In this document: one piece after another, positions 33,437 to 42,089 of the stretch
Layout: each line of letters starts with the position of its first letter
How positions within the stretch are numbered: the stretch's first letter is position 1
Source of the DNA: Bacillus massiliglaciei
Lineage (GTDB): Bacteria; Bacillota; Bacilli; Bacillales; DSM-1321
Reading direction: 5' to 3'
Assembly: GCF_900098925.1 (NCBI RefSeq)
Contig: NZ_LT622356.1
Coordinates: 161,549 to 225,548 of the forward strand
DNA length: 64,000 nt
Made by a program: the position numbers and the translations under genes
The notes under the pieces: generated by a model
What the model was told of the DNA's origin: nothing
The model's input: the letters and a program-made list of their open reading frames with translations, nothing else
Databases searched by the model: none

Positions 33437-33622
33437 TCAGCTTCTTTTCCAAAAGACTTTTCTTGCCGTAAAAGCGAGGGCGGAAACAGCCACTCCCAAG
33501 ATGAATGCATGGCGAAAAGATCCCGAATTTAAATCAATATAATGCGGTGCTGCCATAAACCCGCCAAGAAGAATCAGCGTCACCATAAACCCTGTCCATT
33601 CCAATGATTTTAATGCATTCAT
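33437..33622 (-). CDS. Small membrane protein
   Basis: 61 residues: a short polar start, one membrane helix GFMVTLILLGGFMAAPHYI, then a second HAFILGVAVSALAFTARKVF. ATG follows AGGAAGG by eight bases. Not recognised; role unknown. Confidence 0.6.
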   Translation of the reverse strand: MNALKSLEWTGFMVTLILLGGFMAAPHYIDLNSGSFRHAFILGVAVSALAFTARKVFWKRS

Positions 33623-33702
33623 CTTATCAACCTTCCTTCTCTATTTTCACTTTATCCTTTGGAAATCACGTCCTTTTTATGTATAAAATTTCCCAGAACA
33701 CA

Positions 33703-33736
33703 AGAAAACTCCCTCAGCTTAAAAGCACTGCGGGAG
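33703..33736 (-). terminator. Terminator of the glycine-rich gene
   Basis: CTCCCGCAGTGC / GCTGAGGGAG with a short T tail on the minus strand. Confidence 0.6.
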
Positions 33737-33780
33737 AATGATTGATCATGGTATATTTTGCTTATATTCCCATCATCCGT

Positions 33781-34071
33781 TTAGAAAAAGACTGGGTAGC
33801 CAAAGCCGAAGCCTGGTCCCCATCCAAATCCTGGAGTGAGCAATGCGCCTGTCGCAAGACCGCCTAAGAATCCAAGTCCGACACCTCCGCCGAAGCCGAA
33901 GCCCGGTCCCCATCCAAATCCAGGCCTGCCAAAGCCCGGGCGTCCAAACCCTGGTCTTCCGAAGCCTGGCCGCCTGCCGAAGCCCGGACGGATACGCTGG
34001 TCACTCATATTGATGAAATCCTGCTGCCCATATCCGTACGGCGGTGTAATCCATTGATAATCGTAATTCAA
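33781..34071 (-). CDS. Gly/Phe/Pro-rich repeat protein
   Basis: 96 residues. A polar N-terminus with QWITPPYGYGQQDFINMSD is followed by tandem GRPGF repeats (residues about 29-52) and WGPGFGFG repeats flanking a hydrophobic stretch. Low-complexity Gly/Phe/Tyr-rich proteins of this kind in spore-formers are often coat or surface-associated, but I know no direct homologue. ATG follows GAGGAAT. Unstable repeats may vary between strains. Confidence 0.65.
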   Translation of the reverse strand: MNYDYQWITPPYGYGQQDFINMSDQRIRPGFGRRPGFGRPGFGRPGFGRPGFGWGPGFGFGGGVGLGFLGGLATGALLTPGFGWGPGFGFGYPVFF

Positions 34072-34248
34072 GGTAATTCCTCCTCTATATTTTTAATACA
34101 ATAAAAGAATATGCCGAAAATGCCTACCGCGATTGGGTAGCCGCCCCTCTCTTAAAATATTGCCTTGTCTTTTCACCCACATTACTTTATATTATTAGGT
34201 AGTCAAAATTACTCAATAATATTAAGTACAAAAAGGCGGGAATGATAC

Positions 34249-34836
34249 ATGAACGATATAAATCTTTTTCTATTCAGAACGATTAACGATTTAGGCTTTG
34301 ATCTTACATTTTTGAATCCAATTGCCTTCTTTCTGGCAGAATATGCTTTGTTTGTCCTGGCATTGTGGATGATTGCAAAATGGATATTTACGAAAGAAAA
34401 AATCCGCACTCGGCTTGTGCTGGCAGGAGCCATTCTCTCCTTTTTGTGCGGGGAAGTACTCGCAAAAGGGATCGGGCATTTTATTTCCCACCCCCAGCCA
34501 TTTGCTTCGCTGTCCCATGTCAATCAGTTAGTCGCACACGAAGTTGATAATTCCTTTCCAAGCGACCATACGCTTTTATTTTTCAGTATTTGCATGATGC
34601 TTTTCTTGGGAAGCACATCCAATAAAAGGATCATCTATCTGATTGCAGCCGTGCTTGTCGGCCTGTCCCGCATCTGGGTCGGCGTCCACTATCCTGTCGA
34701 TGTTGCAGCAGGCGCGGCTATCGGGATTCTCGCATCCGTTCTTTTATATCCGCTCGTAATCCGTTCCAAAATGCTTACAGCGGTGATTCAGAAGTACAAC
34801 CGCCTGTCCGGAAGTTCGGGAAACACGCAGATTTAA
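34249..34836 (+). CDS. Undecaprenyl-diphosphatase, BcrC/PAP2 type
   Basis: 195 residues, six helices, type-2 phosphatidic acid phosphatase. The C2 motif is PSDH (FPSDHTLLF) and the C3 motif SRIWVGVHYPVDV, both complete; the C1 motif is weak (KGIGHFISHPQ, with His in place of Arg). It should recycle undecaprenyl pyrophosphate outside the membrane and so give bacitracin tolerance, as B. subtilis BcrC does. Confidence 0.88.
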   Translation: MNDINLFLFRTINDLGFDLTFLNPIAFFLAEYALFVLALWMIAKWIFTKEKIRTRLVLAGAILSFLCGEVLAKGIGHFISHPQPFASLSHVNQLVAHEVDNSFPSDHTLLFFSICMMLFLGSTSNKRIIYLIAAVLVGLSRIWVGVHYPVDVAAGAAIGILASVLLYPLVIRSKMLTAVIQKYNRLSGSSGNTQI

Positions 34837-34887
34837 ATTGGAATAGGGAACAGATTTGCGTAAGATAAGAGAAAAGACTGTAAAGGC

Positions 34888-35211
34888 ATGATGCATATGA
34901 ATAAAGAGATGTTAAAGGGGACGATCGATTTATTGATTCTTTCGACCTTATCTGCTGCGGATAATTATGGGTATGAAATTTCAAAGGAAATCAAGGAACG
35001 GACGGACGGCATGTTCGAAATCCAGGAAGCGACTCTCTATTTGGCACTGAAAAGGCTCGAAAAACAGGGATTTATTGAAGCTTACTGGGGCAAGGAAAGT
35101 CAGGGCAGCAAGAGAAAATACTACCATGTTACCGAAATCGGAACTGATCAGCTTCAGCAAATGAAGACCGATTGGACAAGCATTTCGGAAATGGTCCGCC
35201 GTTTTTTATAA
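34888..35211 (+). CDS. PadR family transcriptional regulator
   Basis: 107 residues, with the true start probably one of the three ATG codons at 34888-34897. PadR winged helix: LKGTIDLLILSTLSAADNYG, YEISKEI, then EATLYLALKRLEKQGFIEAY and GSKRKYYHVTEIG. Such regulators usually head an operon with a membrane protein or transporter. Here the next ORF stops after 25 codons, so the target is probably lost. Confidence 0.9.
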   Translation: MMHMNKEMLKGTIDLLILSTLSAADNYGYEISKEIKERTDGMFEIQEATLYLALKRLEKQGFIEAYWGKESQGSKRKYYHVTEIGTDQLQQMKTDWTSISEMVRRFL

Positions 35212-35225
35212 GGAGTGAGTAAGAC

Positions 35226-35303
35226 ATGTTTTTTTCCCTTAAACAAGTGAAGTACAAAAGCATCTTACGCCTGCGGGTTTTGGCTGCTCTTCGTCCTTTA
35301 TAA
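35226..35303 (+). pseudogene. Truncated gene start downstream of padR
   Basis: ATG with AAGGAGTGAG upstream, then MFFSLKQVKYKSILRLRVLA and a stop after 25 codons. The start resembles the N-terminus of permeases encoded next to PadR genes. Probably a 5' remnant of a deleted partner gene, though a real 25-residue peptide is not excluded. Confidence 0.35.
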
Positions 35304-35406
35304 GTTTTTAAATATCAGCTTACGGAAAAAAGAAAGAAAAGGATGAACAGTTCTCATTGACCGAATCTGTTCACCCCTTTTGTATTTGCCCTGTGTCTGC
35401 AAACCT

Positions 35407-35443
35407 AAAAAAACAGGCGGAGATTATACTCTCCGCCTGTTTG
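35407..35443 (-). terminator. Terminator of the broken PadR gene
   Basis: AACAGGCGGAGA / TCTCCGCCTGTT with A/T flanks, ten bases after the restored stop codon of the pseudogene. Confidence 0.88.
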
Positions 35444-35452
35444 ATTTGCTTA

Positions 35453-35979
35453 TTAGATGTCCCCTTGCTCAATACGCTTGATCAATTCCTCCAGCCAATA
35501 GACGGTAAACTCGGCCTTTTGCATGGAGTATCCGCTCATGAAATCCACGAATTTTTCTTTCGTTTCATCGACCTGGACAGCCTCTTTGAAATTCGTAACG
35601 TACTCCCAGCGTTCTTTATATTTTTGCAGCTTCTTTTCAAGAACGCAAGGACTTTATCCCTGTCCACATAGTGCAGATTCATGATTCCGACCGTCATCTC
35701 GCTGATCGTTTCAGAACTTTCAAAGGATTTATAGATTTTTTTCGGCAGCGCTTCCCGGCCCTTCTCCGTAATGGCGAACACCTGCTTATCCGGCCGGTGC
35801 TCTTCCCGAATGACCTCAACCACCTCAATTAATCCCTGCTTGGCAAGCGACTCAAAATGATAATAGAGCTTGCTTTCCGTGAGTCCGATCAGTTCATCAA
35901 AAGGGATTGGTTCTGACAGCTGTTTTTTGCTGACATGGCCAAAAAACAAAGAAGGCTCCGAGACTGCACTATACAGCAC
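35453..35979 (-). pseudogene. PadR-like regulator, frameshifted and 5'-truncated
   Basis: The N-terminal part PFDELIGLTESKLYYHFESL, AKQGLIEV is a PadR-type winged helix lacking its first helix. After LAFLKR the frame shifts by one missing base in an A run (near 35635); in the other frame the protein goes on as LQKYKERWEYVTNFKEAV and ends KRIEQGDI at 35453. The upstream side joins an EamA-transporter tail in the other orientation. Broken at both ends, unless the missing A is a sequencing error. Confidence 0.75.
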
Positions 35980-36107
35980 CCCTTGGCTGGCTGATGTTAG
36001 GGGAAAAGCTCGGCCTCATGTTTTGGATCGGTTCCGTCCTCATCCTTACCGGTGTGTTATTTGTCATTACAGAGAAAAAAGAGACAGCAAAAACCCCTTC
36101 CGTATAG
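35979..36107 (+). pseudogene. EamA/DMT-family transporter 3' remnant
   Basis: The plus-strand frame ending at 36107 reads PLGWLMLGEKLGLMFWIGSV, LILTGVLFVITEKKE, the typical last helix pair of EamA (drug/metabolite) permeases. No start or remaining eight helices are present. It abuts the truncated PadR gene, marking a deletion junction near 35960-35980. Confidence 0.6.
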
Positions 36108-36145
36108 GAGGGGGTATTTAAATGGAAGTCTGGATTCCGTGATGG

Positions 36146-36853
36146 CTAACATCTGACATATTTACGTTTGAAGCCAAGCCTGCCTCTGTCCACTTCCTTT
36201 TGGATCGTTTCAGACGCCTTCAGCACACTGGTTTTCTTCGTGCCAGTCTTCATTTCCACCGGGCCTATTTCCTCAGCCGTTTCCACGGCCTTTTCGTGGA
36301 GCGGCACATAGGAAATCGCAACCGTATAGATGAAATTATTCATCGAAGACTTCACCCGCTCCGGTGCATCCTGTATCGTCTCTTTTACCTGCTCCAGCAT
36401 ACCGGCAAGCTTGGTCCTGCTGAATTCCTCATCCGGCCGGCTGCCCAGCAGCCAGCAGTAACAGCTCCAGCCCGCCGACATTTTCAGTTCATCGCCGCTT
36501 GCAATCCACTTATCCGCCACCTCCTGGGCGATATCGGTTTCCGACAAAGTAACCGCCACCACATAGTCAGACAGCATATAAAAATACGCTCCGTCGATCC
36601 AGCGCCCGAAGTCTTCCTCCGTCATGATTTTTGGATCTGCAATGACCCCGGCAAAATACATGGCATCATAGTTCCCGGTGGCATAAAGCTCCTCGGCCAA
36701 AGCCTGGTCCTTCTTGATTTTCTTCGCAAGCGGCTTCATCGCTCCGGTTGGCGTGCCAAACAGCGGCTCATGGGCACCGCTGTTGAGATAACGCTTTTTT
36801 GTCCGCTCCGTGCCCAGCGCTTCCAGTTCCTGCATCACATCTTCTATCTTCAT
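36146..36853 (-). CDS. DNA alkylation repair protein (AlkD-like)
   Basis: 235 residues made of helical repeats of the AlkC/AlkD glycosylase family (HEAT-like). Typical start KIEDVMQELEALGTERTKKR and the conserved YFAGVIADPK and DYVVAVTLSETDIA, then MNNFIYTVAISYVPLHEKA. It may remove alkylated bases; members of this subfamily with an AlkD fold are not all proven glycosylases. ATG follows GGAGGGAAGGG. Confidence 0.88.
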   Translation of the reverse strand: MKIEDVMQELEALGTERTKKRYLNSGAHEPLFGTPTGAMKPLAKKIKKDQALAEELYATGNYDAMYFAGVIADPKIMTEEDFGRWIDGAYFYMLSDYVVAVTLSETDIAQEVADKWIASGDELKMSAGWSCYCWLLGSRPDEEFSRTKLAGMLEQVKETIQDAPERVKSSMNNFIYTVAISYVPLHEKAVETAEEIGPVEMKTGTKKTSVLKASETIQKEVDRGRLGFKRKYVRC

Positions 36854-36933
36854 TTTCCCTTCCCTCCTGTGTTCTGTCTCCTCTATCCTATCATCCCTGG
36901 TTCACATTCTCCAAGATCGTCAAAAATGCCTGC

Positions 36934-37551
36934 TTACTGATGAAAAAAAGAAAATCCAAGGTAGACGGCCGCTCCCCACATGACCAGGGCCGAGATTTTA
37001 TTCAAAACCCGCATAAACCGGCCGGACGGATCGAGTCTGCCGCTCATCCGCCCCATGACGGCAAGGCCCAGAAACCACAGCCATGAAACGAGAATGCAGG
37101 CAGCCGTAAACAAGATTTTCTCCTCCCCTTCGTACCGAATCGAGCTCGGCCCGATCACGCCGGCTGTATCCATGATCGCATGCGGATTCAATAAGGAAAC
37201 CGAGGCCGCAAACATCACCTGCTTTTTCACCGAAAACCGCTTGGACACCTCTTCCTTTTCCTGATCCGGCTGGCTGTTCCATGTCGTCCAGCCCATATAC
37301 AGCAAAAAGAGCATGCCGCCTCCGGCAAGGATCATCTGCATCCACACCGAACTCAAAATCAACAGGGACACACCGAGCACAGATACCAAAATCAAAAAGG
37401 TATCACACAGAGATGCCGTCAGCACCACCGGCAAAGCCCGAAGCAAACGCGGCTGAAGCGCCCCCTGGTTAAAAACAAAAATATTTTGAACGCCGAGAGG
37501 CAAAATGAGCCCAAGAGCGAGAATCAAGCCATGAATAAAGGCTGCAGTCAT
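36934..37551 (-). CDS. LysE/ArgO-family amino-acid exporter (YisU-like)
   Basis: 205 residues, six helices. LysE start HGLILALGLILPLGVQNIFV, then QGALQPRLLRALPVVLTASL and MFAASVSLLNPHAIMDTAG, all conserved in LysE/ArgO. Divergent from a MocR-type regulator gene with about 126 bases between the starts, the same pairing as yisU/yisV in B. subtilis, so the regulator likely controls it. Exports basic or other amino acids; substrate unproven. Confidence 0.9.
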   Translation of the reverse strand: MTAAFIHGLILALGLILPLGVQNIFVFNQGALQPRLLRALPVVLTASLCDTFLILVSVLGVSLLILSSVWMQMILAGGGMLFLLYMGWTTWNSQPDQEKEEVSKRFSVKKQVMFAASVSLLNPHAIMDTAGVIGPSSIRYEGEEKILFTAACILVSWLWFLGLAVMGRMSGRLDPSGRFMRVLNKISALVMWGAAVYLGFSFFHQ

Positions 37552-37677
37552 AATAAGTCCCCCTTCCCATACTCATTGTAAGCGGGTTCCTCTTCCCTGT
37601 CTCCAGCCAATTGGATGGATTTGAACCCAGCCAAGTTATATACTGATGAAAATGATTCAAAAAGGAGATGCCCTCTG

Positions 37678-39126
37678 ATGGTTTCAATCGACTGGAAGCC
37701 AAATAAGTCTTCCCCCGTCCCCCTGCATCAGCAGATCACCGAGTTTATAAAAGGAAAAATAGCTGGCGGCGAGTGGACGATCGGCTATAGACTTCCGCCG
37801 CAGCGTCAGCTCGCCAAAGCCTTTAACGTCAATCGAAGTACAGTCGGCTCCGCCTATGATGAGCTGACGGCAGAAGGACTGATTGAAGGCAGACGCGGGA
37901 GCGGCACGCGGGTCGCGAATACTACATGGAACTTGCTCGCATCAGCTCCCCCGCCCGATTGGTCCTCCTATGTCCGATCAGGGATTCACAAACCCAACCT
38001 GCCAACGATACAGGAAATCAATCAGGCCGAGTTCGTTCCGGGCATCATCCGGCTCGGAACCGGGGAACTGTCTCCTGACCTGCTGCCCGGCGGTGCAATG
38101 AAAGAAATTTTTGCAAGACTGTCGGCCAAAGACCTTTCCTATGGCTACGAAGAACCGAAGGGATTATGGACGTTAAGGAAAGAAATCAGCACCTATTTGC
38201 AGACGATCGGCATTCAGGCTTCCCCTTCGTCCATCTTAATCGTTTCCGGCGCCCTTCAGGCCCTGCAGCTCATCAGCGTGGGACTTCTGCATAAAGGCGC
38301 CGCTGTTTTTACAGAAAAGCCGTCCTACCTTCAGTCCCTGCATGTCTTTCAATCTGCCGGAATACGTTTATCCGGCCTCCCAATGGACAAGGAAGGCATA
38401 CAGGCGAAACAGATTCCGGACTATAAGAAACAGCAGAGAGGGGCCTTGCTGTACACCATCCCTACCTTTCATAATCCGACCGGTACCTTAATGACCGCAA
38501 GGCGGCGCAAGGAATTGCTGGACATCTGCCAGCAGGAGCAGCTGCCCTTGATTGAGGACGATGTCTACCGGGAACTATGGTTCGATGAGAAACCGCCCGA
38601 ACCGCTGAAAGCCTCCGATCAGCATGGGCTCGTCCTCTACCTGGGCAGCTTATCAAAAACCGTGAGCCCCGGACTCCGGATCGGCTGGGCAGTCGGTCCG
38701 GAACCGGTCATTGACCATTTGGCGGACATTAAAATGCAGACCGATTACGGTTCCAGCTCCCTTTCCCAATGGGCCGCAGCCGAATGGTTCGCAAGCGGAA
38801 TGTATGAAAAGCACCTTACAGAAATCCGGGCACAGCTTACACAGCGGAGAGATTTCACCTTGAAGCTGTTACAGCAGCATTTTTCGGATCTGGCAGACTG
38901 GGAAACCCCAAGCGGAGGCTTTTATGTATGGCTCCGCATCCGGCCGGCCATCTCGATTCGGCAGCTGTTCGAAACCGCACTGGCCGAGGGAATCCTGCTC
39001 AACCCTGGAAATGTCTATGATAAACAGGCCGAGCAGTCCCTGCGCATTTCCTATTCCTACGCCTCTCTGACAGATCTGGAAGACGGCCTGCGCCGACTGG
39101 CCGGTATGATAAGAGAGCTTGTATAA
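37678..39126 (+). CDS. MocR-family regulator: GntR HTH + aminotransferase domain (YisV-like)
   Basis: 482 residues from ATG 37678, after AAAAAGGAGATG. N-terminal GntR winged helix (about 1-80: GYRLPPQRQLAKAFNVNRST) joined to a fold-type I PLP-binding domain (about 115-480) with IPTFHNPTGTLMTARRRKEL and the PLP-Lys site GSLSKTVSPGLRIGW. It senses an amino acid or PLP. Divergent from the LysE exporter, its probable target. Confidence 0.93.
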   Translation: MVSIDWKPNKSSPVPLHQQITEFIKGKIAGGEWTIGYRLPPQRQLAKAFNVNRSTVGSAYDELTAEGLIEGRRGSGTRVANTTWNLLASAPPPDWSSYVRSGIHKPNLPTIQEINQAEFVPGIIRLGTGELSPDLLPGGAMKEIFARLSAKDLSYGYEEPKGLWTLRKEISTYLQTIGIQASPSSILIVSGALQALQLISVGLLHKGAAVFTEKPSYLQSLHVFQSAGIRLSGLPMDKEGIQAKQIPDYKKQQRGALLYTIPTFHNPTGTLMTARRRKELLDICQQEQLPLIEDDVYRELWFDEKPPEPLKASDQHGLVLYLGSLSKTVSPGLRIGWAVGPEPVIDHLADIKMQTDYGSSSLSQWAAAEWFASGMYEKHLTEIRAQLTQRRDFTLKLLQQHFSDLADWETPSGGFYVWLRIRPAISIRQLFETALAEGILLNPGNVYDKQAEQSLRISYSYASLTDLEDGLRRLAGMIRELV

Positions 39127-39130
39127 AACA

Positions 39131-39170
39131 AAAAAACAGCGAAAAGGATCAGATCCTTTTCGCTGTTTTT
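39131..39170. terminator. Strong bidirectional terminator
   Basis: AAAAACAGCGAAAAGGA / TCCTTTTCGCTGTTTTT, 17 perfect pairs, between convergent MocR and ABC permease genes. Confidence 0.92.
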
Positions 39171-39176
39171 GAATCA

Positions 39177-40124
39177 TCAGAAACTAATATCCCGTTTTTG
39201 GAAAAAGGTGAACGTTAACACCATGAATATGACATAATACACGGCCAAAATGGCTAATGAAACCGGCAGGGTCACGCCGTCCAGAATCTTATCCTGTAAT
39301 GCATAGATGGTGAGGTCCATGTGCGGGAAGATTAAGAACTTTGCCCATGAAAATTTCTCTGCCAATAAGACGATGACGCCGCCAAGTGAAGAAGACAGGA
39401 AGAGCACAAAGATCCCAATCCCCACTGCCAATGCCTGACTTTTGAACAGCGTGGACAGCATGAAGGAAATCGTGATCGTGACTAAAAGGCTCGGCAAATA
39501 GTAAAGAACCTTTAACAGGAACTGAGGGCCGACCTCAGCCACTTTTTCTCCTCCCTCCAAACCGAATTCAAAAAGCTTCGCATGAAAGTCTCCATTCCCA
39601 AACAGAAGCGTCCCGACAAGATAGCCTGCGGCGAGAATAACCAATAATAAGATGGCAGAATAAATCAGGTTGGAGATGTATTTCGACAGCAGGATTGCCC
39701 ACCTTTGATGCGGCCGAATTAATAACTGCTTAATCGTGCCATCCGCAAACTCCGATGACACACTGGCACTGCTGACAATCACGGAAAACAGCGTAACCAG
39801 CACCACCAGCCCGACAACCGTTCCATTCATGAAATGCCAGTTGCTGTATGCATCAGGATTCACATTTTCATCCAAATATTTTTGCTGCTCACTAATCTGT
39901 TCCTGAATAAACTCTTTATCCTCTTCAGGCGCACTCTTCAAATCTGTTTGCAATCGCGTAATCTCGGCCTGTGTATCTTCACGCCAATTCTCATTGGGAT
40001 CCCCCTGGATTTTCTGCTGAATAAAGCCTCCGGCAATAACCGCTAAAACAAGGATAATCATATAAACCAAACTTGCCTTTTTTCCAAAAATCTTTCCCAT
40101 CTCGTTCTTAATGAGAGACAGCAT
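39177..40124 (-). CDS. ABC transporter permease (ABC-2 type)
   Basis: 315 residues. One N-terminal helix, a large polar loop (about 40-100), then five helices, as in bacitracin/lantibiotic immunity-type ABC-2 permeases (ASVSSEFADGTIKQLLIRPH is the family signature). Overlaps the ATPase gene by 17 bases. The pair likely exports a peptide or lipid-II-directed agent, or serves another export role. Confidence 0.9.
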   Translation of the reverse strand: MLSLIKNEMGKIFGKKASLVYMIILVLAVIAGGFIQQKIQGDPNENWREDTQAEITRLQTDLKSAPEEDKEFIQEQISEQQKYLDENVNPDAYSNWHFMNGTVVGLVVLVTLFSVIVSSASVSSEFADGTIKQLLIRPHQRWAILLSKYISNLIYSAILLLVILAAGYLVGTLLFGNGDFHAKLFEFGLEGGEKVAEVGPQFLLKVLYYLPSLLVTITISFMLSTLFKSQALAVGIGIFVLFLSSSLGGVIVLLAEKFSWAKFLIFPHMDLTIYALQDKILDGVTLPVSLAILAVYYVIFMVLTFTFFQKRDISF

Positions 40125-41061
40125 TCGCCTTCACCTCCTGATCGCCTTTGCCAGTCAATTCTAAGAATCGGTCTTCAAGCGTTGTCGTCACTTGTTGTAT
40201 TCTGAATACACTCACGCTGTGTTCCACCAGCAGCTGATTCACAGCCGCAATCGTGTCCCGATCGACCTGTACGGAAAACTGCTGGGCATTCAGTTTCTTC
40301 AGTTCTTGACTGATTTGCTTTTCCCCAAGAAGCTTTATCGCTTCCTCTGCATTGCTGACTTCAAAAATGACAGGCTTCAGTTCAGCCTCTTCATCAGCCG
40401 ATTCATGCATGGAAGAAACATGAATTAATTTACCTTTTTCAATAATCGCAAACCGGTCGCACATCAATTCCATTTCTGAGAGTAAATGAGAGGAAACGAC
40501 AACGGAAATCCCATCTTTCGTTAAAGAACGCAAGTAATCCCTTAGATCCCTGATTCCTTGCGGGTCCAATCCATTTGTGGGTTCATCGAGTATGAGAAGA
40601 GAAGGGCTATGTAATAAGGCCTGCGCCACACCTAAACGCTGACGCATCCCAAGCGAATATGTCTTCACCTTTTGATGAATCGCCTCTTCAAGGCCGACTA
40701 ATTGAATCACTTCATTAATCCGTTCCTCTGAAATCGGAGTTCTGGCCATATTCACATAATGCTTCAAGTTCTTATAGCCGCTCATATACTTATAAAATTC
40801 CGGGTTCTCTACAATCGCCCCAATTTCGCTCATCGTTTCTTTAAATTGCTTATCTAAGCTAAATCCATTCACAATTACATTTCCATGCGATCTGCTTTGA
40901 AGGCTGACAATCATTCGGATGATCGTCGTCTTACCGGCGCCATTCGGACCAAGCAATCCGAAAATTTCACCCTTCTCCACCGCAAAGCTCACATCATCCA
41001 CAATCGTCTTGCTTTTAATCCTCTTCGTTAAGGACTGTACTTCCAGTGCATGTTTTGCCAT
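40108..41061 (-). CDS. ABC transporter ATP-binding protein
   Basis: 317 residues from ATG 41061 (MAKHALEVQSL), nine bases after GAGAGG. Walker A GPNGAGKTT, signature YSLGMRQRLGVAQAL, Walker B LLILDEPTNGLDP, H-loop SSHLLSEM. A C-terminal extra domain of about 90 residues, as in BcrA-type ATPases of bacitracin-like exporters. Co-translated with the permease. A leading AGGGAGAGG and AT-rich region give the promoter. Confidence 0.93.
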   Translation of the reverse strand: MAKHALEVQSLTKRIKSKTIVDDVSFAVEKGEIFGLLGPNGAGKTTIIRMIVSLQSRSHGNVIVNGFSLDKQFKETMSEIGAIVENPEFYKYMSGYKNLKHYVNMARTPISEERINEVIQLVGLEEAIHQKVKTYSLGMRQRLGVAQALLHSPSLLILDEPTNGLDPQGIRDLRDYLRSLTKDGISVVVSSHLLSEMELMCDRFAIIEKGKLIHVSSMHESADEEAELKPVIFEVSNAEEAIKLLGEKQISQELKKLNAQQFSVQVDRDTIAAVNQLLVEHSVSVFRIQQVTTTLEDRFLELTGKGDQEVKANAVSH

Positions 41062-41070
41062 ATACTGCAT

Positions 41071-41422
41071 CCTCTCCCTTCCGTCATTCCATTCCCCTTA
41101 GCCCCTCACTCTTTACCTGAAGCTAAAGAACATACCTATGAGTCTATAAACATATATGACTCTTTGTCTTGCTTAAACATGGACCCTTCATTTCCCTCAC
41201 TCCAAAACCCAACGTGTTAAATTTTACCATAGAATGGTTTAAGAATCTCGGGCGTTTTTATTTTTTTACATTTTTTAATAATACAGGACATTTTTACAAG
41301 ATTGGTTGTAATACGTTTGATAAAAATTGCCTGTTATCGCTGAACGGAACGCCAACGTATTCCATTCCTGAGAAGTAGGTGAATTCAAAAAAGACCCGTC
41401 CATTGGAAGAGTCTTTCAGGTT
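41071..41422. other. Intergenic region, no gene seen
   Basis: Holds the ABC operon promoter region and AT-rich filler; the open frame at 41169-41378 has no ribosome site and does not look like a protein. Confidence 0.5.
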
Positions 41423-41710
41423 TTACTGCATAAACGGAGCGATAACAACCATAAGCACCGAACAGCAAAGGAGGCTGAAACTAACATATCTCGGCAGTTT
41501 CACCTTTCCTTCCCCTTTGTAAAAACCAGAAAACTGAAGCTTATTCCGATACAGGACGAAGAGCGAAAGAAGAACAGCGATCCCGATCAGCAGACCTCCA
41601 TTCGTGTAATCCAGGTCCACTCCAAAGCTCGCATAAAATGCCTTTATCAATTCAGTAAGCAGCAGCCCTCCAATAAAAAGGATAGCCGCAATCCTCACTA
41701 ATTCCAACAT
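41423..41710 (-). CDS. Small three-helix membrane protein
   Basis: 95 residues from ATG 41710 (MLELVRIAAILFIGGLLLTE) with further helices GGLLIGIAVLLSLFVLYRNK and VSFSLLCCSVLMVVIAPF. Alternate start three codons upstream. Not recognised; single gene. Confidence 0.65.
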   Translation of the reverse strand: MLELVRIAAILFIGGLLLTELIKAFYASFGVDLDYTNGGLLIGIAVLLSLFVLYRNKLQFSGFYKGEGKVKLPRYVSFSLLCCSVLMVVIAPFMQ

Positions 41711-42089
41711 GACCCGCACTCACTTCACCCCCATTTAATCCGTCTTTCTCTATCCTTATTTTACCACAAATCAAAATGTCCGTTTCAGCTGACTAAAAAA
41801 GAGCTTCCCCATATTGGCAGGAGAAGCCCATTTTGTCGACAGCCCCATCATCTTTGTCATTATTTCTCGGGAAATAGCCGAAATCGAAAAAAGATGAAGA
41901 CAGTGAGACAGGAAACGGACCTTGTCTGACACATATCGGGTTATCGTGTTGGATATTGAATAAATGAATGGTATGCAGCAAAACAGCACTCTTTGTTCAC
42001 GAGATTCCCTGAGGTTTTCCGTATCACGGGGCGATATAAGAGGTTTTTTGATGTGGCATAATGAAACCAAAAGACCCTAAACAGGCCGC
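41711..42089. other. Intergenic region, possible mobile-element remnant
   Basis: About 380 bases without a convincing gene. Minus-strand frames across 41771-42123 are open but lack ribosome sites and protein-like composition. It may be debris of an old insertion sequence; I cannot support more. Confidence 0.35.

Noticed and set aside
33267..33542. Plus-strand 91-codon ORF between the TPP riboswitch and the small membrane gene
   Set aside because: No ribosome site, and antisense to a better minus-strand gene over its last third.
33850..34010. Short tandem DNA repeats that could pass for a CRISPR array
   Set aside because: They are in-frame codon repeats for GRPGF and WGPGFG with no spacers of regular size.
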